NCBI RefSeq assembly: GCF_003944705.1
Contig: NZ_RWIS01000005.1
Location: forward strand, 186,001 to 250,000
Reading direction: 5' to 3'
DNA from: Hymenobacter metallilatus
GTDB taxonomy: Bacteria > Bacteroidota > Bacteroidia > Cytophagales > Hymenobacteraceae
DNA length: 64,000 bases
Shown: in pieces, positions 14,985 to 23,171 of the stretch
Layout: the number at the start of each line of letters is the position of its first letter
How positions within the stretch are numbered: position 1 is the first letter of the stretch
Made by a program: the position numbers and the translations under genes
The notes under the pieces: model-generated
Seen by the model: only the letters and a program-made list of their open reading frames with translations
Databases searched by the model: none
Told to the model about the DNA's origin: nothing

Positions 14985-17605
14985 TGGCCTCTATTCAAGA
15001 AATGCTTGCCCAAGTCGTTGCCATTTTGCGCGACGAGGGCACTCCCGAGTATGCTCAACTCGGCCCTACCCGGGCGTACGAGCTGCGCGAAGTGCTGGAA
15101 ACGATGATTACCAGCCTCGGTTACACGCCCATTCAGGCCAACCAGTACGGAAACCACCCCGCACTGCTCACGCAGGCCGCCGCTTTCGAGTATGTCCTCA
15201 AGCGTCTGAATGCAGCTGTACCCACGGTTGCCATTGGCCAGCCCCAAAACGGCCAGGTTGATGACGTAGCCAACACGTTCTCGGCCCAGCTCGTAGCCGG
15301 CTTTCCTGCGCTGGTGCAATACGAGGGCTTTGGTTTTCCGGGCGTGGCTGGCATCGTGCCCCTCACCTCGTCGAATGCCTACATTCAGAACGGCCGCATT
15401 TACCTGCAGGGCCTGACAGGTTCTATTGCAGTGGATGAGGTGGGCTTCCGGGTAGCTGCTTCTGGCAGCCAGCCGGCGGGACCATTTGTGCTAAATAAGC
15501 AGGTATTCACTGGCCCAGTTGCCCCCGTGGCCACCGTGCCCTCGGCTGTTACGCAACTAGATGCCACCGGCGGCAATGCGCAGGCAGTGGTAAACCTGGA
15601 AGAGCCGGCCAACGGCGGTTCCCCCATTCTGAGCTACCGCTACGAGTACCGCCCAACCGGCGCGACCAGTTGGAGCGTGGCCGGCACCACGGGCAACCTT
15701 TCCTTTACAATTACGGGGCTGACCAACGGCACCGCTTACCAGTTCCGCGCATTTGCCACGAATGCTATTGGTACCAGTCTGGCTGGCATGGTGGTGAGTG
15801 CTACGCCGGTGGCTGGGGTAAAAGACCTGCAGTTCATTGTGGATGGCAACAGCATCAGCACCGAAGATTATGCGGCCGGGTGGCACGCCACCTTCGAGGC
15901 GGCGGTGGCCGCCGCGCTGGCGGCTAAAACCCCGCAACAACTAGCTGCCGCCGGCCTGAGTGGCAGCCTGTCGTTTGACTGGAACGGGATCAGCGGCCAG
16001 ACCAGCGACGAGATGAACAGCGCCGCGCAGGACATTGATACGCAGTTCGACGCGGCCAAGCGCAACGTGGTGCTGACCATCGGGGAACCGTTCAACATCT
16101 TCCGCCCGCCGTACGCAACGACCACCGCGCAGCAGGGAGCCGACAGTTTCAATGCCTACTGCCTGAACCGCAAAGCCGCGCATCCCTCCCTGGGCATTGT
16201 AGCCCTGCTGGGCTTTCCGGATAACTTCCGCGACTCCACCAACGCCACGTACTACCCTCCCCGGGCCGATTTTGCGCAGGTCATGGCCGAATGCGTGAAC
16301 ATTTTGCAGGCCAAGAAAACCGCGGGTACGGCCGGCTTTGATGTGCTGACGCTGGTTGATCCGGCGTATGATGCCACCAACCCTGAGCTGTCCGGCGACG
16401 GGGTACACCCCACGCTGGCCGGGTATGGCTCAGGCGGAAATCTGATCAACCGGCTGGTAGCCGGCATTATGCAGTACCTGTTCGGTACCGCCCAGCCGGC
16501 CCCGGTGCAGCCGCCTGCGCAGGCCGGCAACTATGCAGCTGGTGCCCAGGCGGTCACCTACCCCACCCAGGTAAACCAGGTGATTCAGGCCGGCGTGATT
16601 ACCTCGGCGGCTACGGCGGCGGGCTACGGGGCGACGGGCCTGTCAGGCTACAAACTGCCCGCTGGTGGCACCGGCTGGGTAGGTAGCAAGATTACCGCCG
16701 GCGCACAGGATGCCATTGTGGGCGTAAACACGGATAACAGCCGCGTGGGGTATGCCGCCATGAAGGCGGCCGTATGGCGCAGCAGCAGCGACGGGCAGAT
16801 TTACGTAGTCGATAATGCCGGGGCTCCGACTGCTACTGGCATCACGGCTGCAGTGGGGAACTTCCTGCGCCTGTTTCGGAACGGCTCGGGGCTGAAAGCG
16901 CAGAAATCCAGCGACGGCACGGCATGGACGGATGTCTATCCCTACACCTATACCAGTGCTGCTGACTTGTACCTGGTATCCGATATTGAGAAATCAGGCA
17001 AGCTCACCTACCCACAGGGCGCGGGCCTGGTGCTGGCCACGGCAGATACCAACGTGACCCTGCTACCCGGGGCCACGGCGTTATCGGTGTCATCCGTCTA
17101 TGTGCAGCAGGCCGGTGCCAAGGTAACGGCTACGACGGGCAAACCCTTCGGCTTCTACGGTGGGGCAGGCCTGGCCGGCGTGAAACTGGAGGGCGACGGC
17201 TGGGTCGCCATGAAGCTCAGCCAGCCGGATGCCTTCGACGCCGTGCTGGGGCTGAAAACCACCAACACCATTGAGTTTGATTCCAATGGTAATTTCTATA
17301 CCGGCTTTCAGGCAGGTATCTGGAATGCCAGCTACGACGCGGGCGGCGGGGATGGGAAGTTCCTGTACGCCTTCGATGGCGGCGGGGGCGTAGCGTTAAA
17401 TCAGTCGGGTTCTCTGGGCCTGTTTATGCGCCTGCGGCGGGCCGGCTCGGTTATTTACTCAGAAATCTCAGTGGACGGGGGGAGCTCGTGGATACTGAAG
17501 CGCACCCATACCAGCAACAGCTCCAACATACTATATGTAGCAGTGGATATCAGCGGCCCGGGTGCCATGTATCACCTGCAAGGCGTGGGCCTCACGCCTG
17601 CCTAG
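14984..17605 (+). CDS. Tail fibre/spike with FN3 and SGNH esterase domains
   Basis: 873 residues. Residues 1-170 are probably the virion-anchoring part. A fibronectin type III domain spans about 185-277. An SGNH/GDSL hydrolase domain spans about 279-500: block I FIVDGNSIS, block II GISGQTSDEM, and block V DGVHPTLAGY with the catalytic Asp-x-x-His. The C-terminal third contains two similar beta-sandwich units (about 515-690 and 700-873; both contain GW[VG]-type strands, GYAAMKAAVW versus GFQAGIWNASY), likely carbohydrate-binding. SGNH enzymes deacetylate sugars, so the protein probably recognises and trims a surface polysaccharide receptor. Confidence 0.8.
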   Translation: MASIQEMLAQVVAILRDEGTPEYAQLGPTRAYELREVLETMITSLGYTPIQANQYGNHPALLTQAAAFEYVLKRLNAAVPTVAIGQPQNGQVDDVANTFSAQLVAGFPALVQYEGFGFPGVAGIVPLTSSNAYIQNGRIYLQGLTGSIAVDEVGFRVAASGSQPAGPFVLNKQVFTGPVAPVATVPSAVTQLDATGGNAQAVVNLEEPANGGSPILSYRYEYRPTGATSWSVAGTTGNLSFTITGLTNGTAYQFRAFATNAIGTSLAGMVVSATPVAGVKDLQFIVDGNSISTEDYAAGWHATFEAAVAAALAAKTPQQLAAAGLSGSLSFDWNGISGQTSDEMNSAAQDIDTQFDAAKRNVVLTIGEPFNIFRPPYATTTAQQGADSFNAYCLNRKAAHPSLGIVALLGFPDNFRDSTNATYYPPRADFAQVMAECVNILQAKKTAGTAGFDVLTLVDPAYDATNPELSGDGVHPTLAGYGSGGNLINRLVAGIMQYLFGTAQPAPVQPPAQAGNYAAGAQAVTYPTQVNQVIQAGVITSAATAAGYGATGLSGYKLPAGGTGWVGSKITAGAQDAIVGVNTDNSRVGYAAMKAAVWRSSSDGQIYVVDNAGAPTATGITAAVGNFLRLFRNGSGLKAQKSSDGTAWTDVYPYTYTSAADLYLVSDIEKSGKLTYPQGAGLVLATADTNVTLLPGATALSVSSVYVQQAGAKVTATTGKPFGFYGGAGLAGVKLEGDGWVAMKLSQPDAFDAVLGLKTTNTIEFDSNGNFYTGFQAGIWNASYDAGGGDGKFLYAFDGGGGVALNQSGSLGLFMRLRRAGSVIYSEISVDGGSSWILKRTHTSNSSNILYVAVDISGPGAMYHLQGVGLTPA

Positions 17606-17610
17606 TAAAG

Positions 17611-17643
17611 AAAGAGCCCCACCAATACGGTGGGGCTCTTTTT
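17611..17643. terminator. Bidirectional terminator, tail spike / SGNH lipoprotein
   Basis: Stem AAAGAGCCCCACC (17611-17623) with its complement at 17629-17641, loop of 5 nt, flanked by A-run and T-run. It ends the spike transcript and the convergent lipoprotein transcript. Confidence 0.9.
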
Positions 17644-18283
17644 ATTTCAGCGCTTTCTCAATTGCCTCAGCAAATATGGGGGCCTCTATCTGTTGGCCGG
17701 CATCATTGAGGTGTACCTTATCATAGTAATACTTCGAGTTCAAGCAGTCGCCCGGCTCGCCTATTTCGGTGTTGGCTGCTACATCGGCCAGCTGCCAGCC
17801 AGTATGGTTGATGCGTAGCATCTGGTTGGATTTGATGCGTTTGGTTTCCTGATCAGGCGGTGTGCCATCGTTGGCCCGCGGCAGTACCGTGGCCACTACT
17901 ACCTTCCAAGGGTGTACGGCCGTGGCATCAGTAATGAGCTTGCGTAGGGTTGAATCGGCCTGTAGGGGGCTGGCTCCGAAATAGAGTTGATTGGTCTGTT
18001 CCCATACGAGTAACACGTTGTATTGCTTCGAGTTGTCCCAGGCCGCATTGATTTCCGCCATACGGGTGGCCAGTTGCGCCGTAGTAGTGCCGCCCACGGA
18101 TAGGTTTTGTCCAACGGCTCGTACGCCGTTGTGCTTCAATTCAGCCAGAATCTTCTCATCAAGCTTATACCCTCCGTCGCCCGCCATCAGACTGTTACTT
18201 ACGAAGGTTATCTTGGTTTGCGGGGTAAAATAGCTGCAGCTGGTGGTGAGCAGTGATACGAGTAGAATAGCTGATTTTTTCAT
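17642..18283 (-). CDS. SGNH-hydrolase lipoprotein, probable moron (lysogenic conversion) gene
   Basis: 213 residues. The start is the ATG at 18283 because it opens a signal peptide (MKKSAILLVSLLTTSC) with a lipobox-like LTTSC; a longer reading is an artefact. The mature protein has SGNH features: FVSNSLMAGDGG (block I variant with Ser in S-N-S-L), GQNLSVGGTTTAQL, VWEQTNQ and the terminal DKVHLNDAGQ carrying Asp-x-x-His. It is lower in GC than its neighbours, is transcribed against them, has its own host-type -7 box and is insulated by terminators on both sides. I infer expression from the silent prophage and a role in modifying surface sugars of the lysogen. Confidence 0.85.
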   Translation of the reverse strand: MKKSAILLVSLLTTSCSYFTPQTKITFVSNSLMAGDGGYKLDEKILAELKHNGVRAVGQNLSVGGTTTAQLATRMAEINAAWDNSKQYNVLLVWEQTNQLYFGASPLQADSTLRKLITDATAVHPWKVVVATVLPRANDGTPPDQETKRIKSNQMLRINHTGWQLADVAANTEIGEPGDCLNSKYYYDKVHLNDAGQQIEAPIFAEAIEKALK

Positions 18284-18287
18284 GGAG

Positions 18288-18295
18288 CAAAGGTA
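18288..18295 (-). promoter_or_regulatory. Host-type -7 box of the SGNH lipoprotein gene
   Basis: TACCTTTG on the minus strand matches TAnnTTTG exactly and ends 4 nt before the ATG. No clear TTG is found at -33. The transcript would be leaderless or nearly so. Confidence 0.7.
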
Positions 18296-18319
18296 GTAAG
18301 CAATATTACTCCATATGAG

Positions 18320-18342
18320 GCACCCACCCGGTGGGGCTTTTT
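18320..18342 (+). terminator. Small terminator upstream of late promoter L4
   Basis: Imperfect stem (GC, bulged A, CCCAC with GTGGG, GC) and a 3-nt loop followed by TTTTT on the plus strand. It would stop read-through from the left before L4. Confidence 0.5.
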
Positions 18343-18350
18343 CGTGGCCA

Positions 18351-18380
18351 GCGGGAAAAACCACGTAGCCGGGCGTGATA
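18351..18380 (+). promoter_or_regulatory. Late promoter L4 (phage ECF-type)
   Basis: GCGGGAAA at 18351-18358, 13 nt, GGCGTGATA at 18372-18380. The ATG at 18386 follows after 5 nt, which decides the start of the next gene. Confidence 0.9.
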
Positions 18381-18385
18381 CCGGC

Positions 18386-18898
18386 ATGCCTACCTACCGC
18401 GACATACAACAGGTGCTGGAGGCGGTGGGCGAAGTCATTGTGCAGCACATCTACTTCGTGCTGGAGAGTGGGCGCTACCCGCTCGACCGTCGCACCTCCC
18501 CACTGCTCAAGAGCCTGCAGGCCCGTGCCGTGCAGGCCCGCAGCGCCGGCGGCCAGTTCACCGCCTCGGCCTCGCTGGAGCTCTACGCCCTCGACTACCT
18601 GGAATACCTCGACCGGGGCCGGCCCAAGTTCACCAAGAAGGTGCCCCTCGATGCGCTGCTCAAGTGGATGCGCAAGCGCAAGATTTTCAACCGGCGCAAG
18701 GGTGGCCAGTTCAAAAGCGCCAATCAGCTGGCTTTCCTCATTCAGAATGCCATTTACCGCAATGGCATCCGGGGCCGGCACTTTCTCACGCCGGCCTTCA
18801 GCGAGGGCCAGCAGCTGCTCGACATCTACCTCAACGAAGACCTGCTCAACAGCATCACGCTGGAGCTTGACCAAGTGTTTAAAAAACGCGCTGCCTAA
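18386..18898 (+). CDS. Putative tail-completion / connector protein
   Basis: 170 residues. The start at 18386 is chosen because it lies 5 nt after L4, like four of the six late sites; an earlier in-frame start would begin inside the promoter. The sequence has an N-terminal amphipathic helix, then basic stretches (KKVPLDALLKWMRKRKIFNRRKGGQFKS) and a terminal helix, similar in layout to gp10/HK97-type tail-completion proteins. Function is inferred from size, basic character and place before distal tail genes. Confidence 0.6.
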   Translation: MPTYRDIQQVLEAVGEVIVQHIYFVLESGRYPLDRRTSPLLKSLQARAVQARSAGGQFTASASLELYALDYLEYLDRGRPKFTKKVPLDALLKWMRKRKIFNRRKGGQFKSANQLAFLIQNAIYRNGIRGRHFLTPAFSEGQQLLDIYLNEDLLNSITLELDQVFKKRAA

Positions 18899-20847
18899 TG
18901 GCCAAGATTTTTCTGTACCTGGCCCTCGACGGCCCCTTCGACCAGAATGACGACCCCCAAAATCCCGGGGTCTATACCGCCCGCTACGAGCCGACCCGCT
19001 ACGAGTTCGATACCGTAACCAAGCAGGCCTCCGGTGCCCGGGAGGCCGATGTTCTCTACACCGGCGGTTACCAGGGGGCACCCCCGCCGCCGGAATCAAG
19101 CGGTATCAGTACTACCACGGCCTTCTACGATGATTGCGCCGGCACCACCAAGCGCGACTTCTTCCACAACGGGAACGGTACTTTCCGGATTGAGCGGGAG
19201 GAGAACAGCTCGGCATGTGGCTATACGCCTCCTCCAGTGGCCGGTACCGTGCTCCGGCACGAGTGCCGTGGACTGGACCGGTACCGCATCGTGGCCGATG
19301 GGGCCGGCGGGGAAACGGCTATTCTCGTGCAGAAAAACAGCCCGACGTGTGGCTACGCGCCGCCGGCACCGGTGCCCGGCTGCATGGATACCGAGGCCAC
19401 CAACTACAACGCCAACGCGACGGAAGATAACGGCACGTGCGTGTACACGCCCCGCCTCGATGTCAGCACCTTGCCCCGGTTGGCGGCTGTGGGCGTACCG
19501 CTTCTGTTTACCGTGCAGTCGGCCGAAACCGGCCAGGCATCGGTACGAGCCCGCCTGCTGCTCACCGTGGCCAGCCTAGTAGCCGGTACCGTGCTCACCC
19601 TGCAGGGCGAAACGTTCACAGCCGTGGCCACCAACCCGGGACCGGGCCAGTTCGCCTCGGCGGCCACGCTGGCAACCGTACTGGCCAGCTCCGTTACCCT
19701 GAGCGCCCGGTACCGGGTAAGCCAGCCCGATGCCACCAGCGTGGAGCTGGTGGCGCTGGCCGAGGGCTCACAGTTCACGCCTCAGGCCTCGACCAGTGAC
19801 GAGCAGGGCGGGCTCACTCTGCAGCTCACCGCCGGCGTGGATGGACTCCGGAGCCAGACGAAAAAGGAGTGGGGCTGCTACGTGGAAATCTGGGCGGTAC
19901 CGGAGGCGGCCTTTGGTGGAGCCGTTAATCTGAGCAGCGCCTACCTGGTTGACCGGCTGGAGCAGCTCTACCGGACGGGCAACCGCTACACCTTCGACCT
20001 GTCGCCGGCTCTGCTACCGCTGGTGGGCCACAGCCGCACGACGAGCACCGACCGCTTGGTGGCCTACTTCGTGCGCTTCGGGGAAATGTATATTCCCGAA
20101 GGGGAGCAGCTGCGCCGCCGGCTGGTGGTAGCCGACACTGATGTCTGCTTTGGGCTGGAGTCGGCGGTACCGGTACCGCCGCTGGCCACGCGGCTGTCGT
20201 TGTCCGTGCCGATGCCTCAGGGCCGGGTACCCGTTGGCCGGGCCTCCTATCCGGAGCGGGTGTACCTGTTGGCCGAAGCCGGGGCCACGGTGCGGGCCCA
20301 GCTCGATACGCGCTCGGCCACGGGCGTGCTCAGTACGCAGAGTGTGCAGGCCGTGGCGGCCGGCGGCGTGCACACGCTGGCCCTCGGCGGGCTGCTGAGT
20401 CAGCTGCCGGCTGAGGCGCTGTTTTCCAACCTGACGCTACAGGTAAATGGCCAGCCGGTCGGCGGCGGCCGGTACCAGCACGCGCCCGCCCGGGCCTGCC
20501 TGCATTTCCTGAGCCGGCGCGGGGCCTACGAAACGATCTGGCTGCTCGGCCTGACTGAGCCGGCGCCCAAACGGTCGGCCCAGCTCTACAGCCGCGGTAC
20601 CAGCCAGGCCGTGCGCCGGGTGGAGCTGGAGCCAGTCCGGAAGCTGGCCAGCGGCCCGCTCACCCGGGGCGGACTCGACTGGCTGTGCGACGAGCTGGCC
20701 ACCTCGCCGGAGGTGTACCTGCTCGACGAGCAGCTGGAACCCGTGGTCGTAACCGGCTTCAGCCCCGACTACAACGAGCCCGAAAATACCTACAGCCTCA
20801 CCCTCGACGTGGTGCCGGCCCCGCCCACGTACACGCTCAGCAACTAA
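18898..20847 (+). CDS. Large structural (tail) protein
   Basis: 649 residues, starting in the stop of the preceding gene. The N-terminal half has Cys-containing repeats of about 40 residues (SSACGYTPPP and SPTCGYAPPA) and a GCMDTEATNYNANATEDNGTC unit of the type found in many marine phage and Bacteroidota surface proteins, where it probably binds calcium. The remainder is beta-rich. The position between tail-completion and baseplate-like genes points to a distal tail or tip protein. No enzymatic motif seen. Confidence 0.6.
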   Translation: MAKIFLYLALDGPFDQNDDPQNPGVYTARYEPTRYEFDTVTKQASGAREADVLYTGGYQGAPPPPESSGISTTTAFYDDCAGTTKRDFFHNGNGTFRIEREENSSACGYTPPPVAGTVLRHECRGLDRYRIVADGAGGETAILVQKNSPTCGYAPPAPVPGCMDTEATNYNANATEDNGTCVYTPRLDVSTLPRLAAVGVPLLFTVQSAETGQASVRARLLLTVASLVAGTVLTLQGETFTAVATNPGPGQFASAATLATVLASSVTLSARYRVSQPDATSVELVALAEGSQFTPQASTSDEQGGLTLQLTAGVDGLRSQTKKEWGCYVEIWAVPEAAFGGAVNLSSAYLVDRLEQLYRTGNRYTFDLSPALLPLVGHSRTTSTDRLVAYFVRFGEMYIPEGEQLRRRLVVADTDVCFGLESAVPVPPLATRLSLSVPMPQGRVPVGRASYPERVYLLAEAGATVRAQLDTRSATGVLSTQSVQAVAAGGVHTLALGGLLSQLPAEALFSNLTLQVNGQPVGGGRYQHAPARACLHFLSRRGAYETIWLLGLTEPAPKRSAQLYSRGTSQAVRRVELEPVRKLASGPLTRGGLDWLCDELATSPEVYLLDEQLEPVVVTGFSPDYNEPENTYSLTLDVVPAPPTYTLSN

Positions 20848-23073
20848 ATGGAAGATATCCGGCTATTCCTGAATGACCAGGAAGTAGACTTGCCCAAAGA
20901 TGTACGCCGGCTGCTGCGCATGCAGAAGCCCGGTACCGATGTGGCCAGCCTCGACACTCGCTCGGCCGAGAGCAGCTACACGCTGGCACTGGAGTATACC
21001 CGGCAAAACGACCGGGTGTTTCAGCACCACCGCGACCCGCAAACCCTCGACAAGTTCGCCCCCCTGGTGCCCTACGTGGCCCGCTTGTACGTCGGCGGCA
21101 ACCTGTTCTTTCGGGGTATCTGGCAGCTCACCAGCATCAAAGGAGCCTACGTGGGCAAGCTCGTGAGCGACGAGGTAGACGTGTTTACCAGCATCGGCAC
21201 GAAAACCCTGCAGGAGCTGGGCTTTGCCCCGTTCGTGTACCGGGGCCGGTATGGGTTCGACGAGCGGCTGGGCCTGAGCTGCGCCGATACCGACGTGCAG
21301 TTTCCGTTTGTGGCCTACGGCAACTTCTACCAGCCCGGCCAGGTAGTCGACGACCGGGAGCTAACGGTACCGCCGAGTAACCGCATCGGGGCCCCGCTGG
21401 AGGTGGATGAGTATTTGCCCTCGGTATCGTTTGTGCGCACCCTCCGGCAAATCTTTGCCGACGTGGGCTGGAGCATTCGCGGCGAGGTGCTGGAGCAGGC
21501 CGACGTGCGGGAGGCCTGCCTGCCGTTTACCGGCTCGGAAATGCCCTGGAATTGGGGGGAGCTGCTCAAGGCCCGGGCCGAGGGCGGGGTGCCGGCCGTA
21601 CCGTTCAATTTCTTCGATACTGGCATGTTCGGCCAGCAGATACCGCTCGTAGCAGATCCGGGCGTAACGCCGCCCGGCTACTGGGCGCTGCAACCCGTGG
21701 CCACCTACAACCCGGCCGGCCGCCTGCGTGGGGCCGACGTAGGGGAGTCGGGCGTGTTTACCGATGGCCGGCGCGAAGCCTACCGGGTGCGCCTCGATGG
21801 AGGCTACCGGGCCAAGGTGCGTTTTCTGGTATCGGGGCTGAGCGGTGGGCCCTGCCAGCTCCAGCTCGTGCGGCTGCTGGCGGGCCAGAAGGTGAATGAG
21901 GGGAAAGTGCTGATGAGCACGTACCTGGCCGTGGGGGAGCACGTGCTCGATACGGATACGCTCAGCCTGAACGGCCTCTACCTGGAAACCGGCCAGTGCC
22001 TGCTCGCTGTCGTGTACCATGCGGCCCCGGGCAGCGGCTTCCGGCTCGACTATACGGCCTGGTCGCTGGAGGTGGAGCCCCGGGAGGCCTGGCCCACCTC
22101 GCTCGACGTGGCCAAGCTGCTACCGGCACTGAGCCAGCGCGACTTTGTGCGCGGCTTCGTGGCCTCCCGGAATCTGCGCTTTACCACCGATGCCCTCACG
22201 CGCACGCTCACCTTTCACTACCAGGAGCGGTACGAGCTGCCGCCGGCACTAGCCATGGACTTGTCGGACAGGTGCAACCCCGAGGAAGGGGAGTACCTGC
22301 CTGCTCTACCCGCCCGGCGTATCGTACTCGGCTGGGCCGATGACGAGAGCGACGCGCTGCTGCAGGCCCGCAAAGGGTTTGCCGACTACGTGTACCAGCC
22401 CGACCGGGTGCCGACCGGCGTGGAGCAGGAGGAGCAGCAGCTGCGACTCCCATGGGCACCCATCGTGCGCCGGGAGTACCTCTACCAGCGGGCCGGCCTG
22501 CCGGACCCCGTTACGGGCCTGCCCGGGGTGGCCGGCCCGGTGGTGCGTATTCACCTGCCGTGCATGGCCACGGCCGACGCGCTGGCCACGCCACTCAACG
22601 AGGTGAGCTGGAACTACAGCTATGCCCCCCGGCTGCTCGTGTACCGGGGACCGGCACCGGTGGCCAGCCAGGTACTCCCGTTTGGGTTCAAGCCTACGGG
22701 GGCGTACGGGCTGGCCGAGTTCCCGCGTAGCTGGTGGTTTGGGGGAAGCCAGGGCCTCTACCAGCGGTACTATGCCGGGCTGTTCGACGAGCTGCTGCAT
22801 GGCCACCTGCTCCGGCTTGGTGTGGCGCTTACGCCGGGCCACTATGCCCGCCTCTCGCCGGCGGTGCCCGTGCAGTTGGGCGGGAGTCTGTACCGACTGG
22901 CCCGGATTCCCAGCTTTACGGTGGGAGGGGAGGGTGATACGCCACTGGAGCTATTGCGGCGGGTGCCGGCGGCCTTTGGCGGTGGAGTGCCAGCACCAGG
23001 AGCACCAGGTGGCGGCGGTGGTGCCGAGGTGCACGAGTTCTACCAGGGTGAGTTTTCGCCCGAGTTTGACTAG
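20848..23073 (+). CDS. Large distal-tail / baseplate-like protein
   Basis: 741 residues, immediately following the previous gene. The N-terminus (IRLFLNDQEVDLPKDVRRLLRMQKPGTD) followed by SAESSYTLALEYTRQNDRVF is a pattern I associate with baseplate-hub-like proteins of Bacteroidota siphophages. The C-terminus ends in a Gly/Pro-rich linker (GGGVPAPGAPGGGGGAE) and a short acidic tail. Probably the tail hub that links tape measure and spike. Assignment rests on context and size. Confidence 0.6.
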   Translation: MEDIRLFLNDQEVDLPKDVRRLLRMQKPGTDVASLDTRSAESSYTLALEYTRQNDRVFQHHRDPQTLDKFAPLVPYVARLYVGGNLFFRGIWQLTSIKGAYVGKLVSDEVDVFTSIGTKTLQELGFAPFVYRGRYGFDERLGLSCADTDVQFPFVAYGNFYQPGQVVDDRELTVPPSNRIGAPLEVDEYLPSVSFVRTLRQIFADVGWSIRGEVLEQADVREACLPFTGSEMPWNWGELLKARAEGGVPAVPFNFFDTGMFGQQIPLVADPGVTPPGYWALQPVATYNPAGRLRGADVGESGVFTDGRREAYRVRLDGGYRAKVRFLVSGLSGGPCQLQLVRLLAGQKVNEGKVLMSTYLAVGEHVLDTDTLSLNGLYLETGQCLLAVVYHAAPGSGFRLDYTAWSLEVEPREAWPTSLDVAKLLPALSQRDFVRGFVASRNLRFTTDALTRTLTFHYQERYELPPALAMDLSDRCNPEEGEYLPALPARRIVLGWADDESDALLQARKGFADYVYQPDRVPTGVEQEEQQLRLPWAPIVRREYLYQRAGLPDPVTGLPGVAGPVVRIHLPCMATADALATPLNEVSWNYSYAPRLLVYRGPAPVASQVLPFGFKPTGAYGLAEFPRSWWFGGSQGLYQRYYAGLFDELLHGHLLRLGVALTPGHYARLSPAVPVQLGGSLYRLARIPSFTVGGEGDTPLELLRRVPAAFGGGVPAPGAPGGGGGAEVHEFYQGEFSPEFD

Positions 23074-23139
23074 CTTCGCCTTACCGTGTTGGCGGGGTGG
23101 CCGCCAAACAGGCTCCGGTCTGTTGCCATTCTGCTAATA

Positions 23140-23170
23140 AAAAAGCCCCGAGCCGAACTCGGGGCTTTTT
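23140..23170. terminator. Bidirectional terminator between tail and tape-measure genes
   Basis: Perfect 13-bp stem (AAAAAGCCCCGAG and complement) with loop CCGAA and A/T runs on both sides. It separates the convergent tail operon and tape-measure gene. Confidence 0.92.
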
Positions 23171-23171
23171 G

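Noticed and set aside
17642..19099. Long version (485 codons) of the SGNH lipoprotein
   Set aside because: The extra N-terminal part is antisense to the tail-completion gene and has phage-shadow composition; the signal peptide begins at the ATG at 18283.
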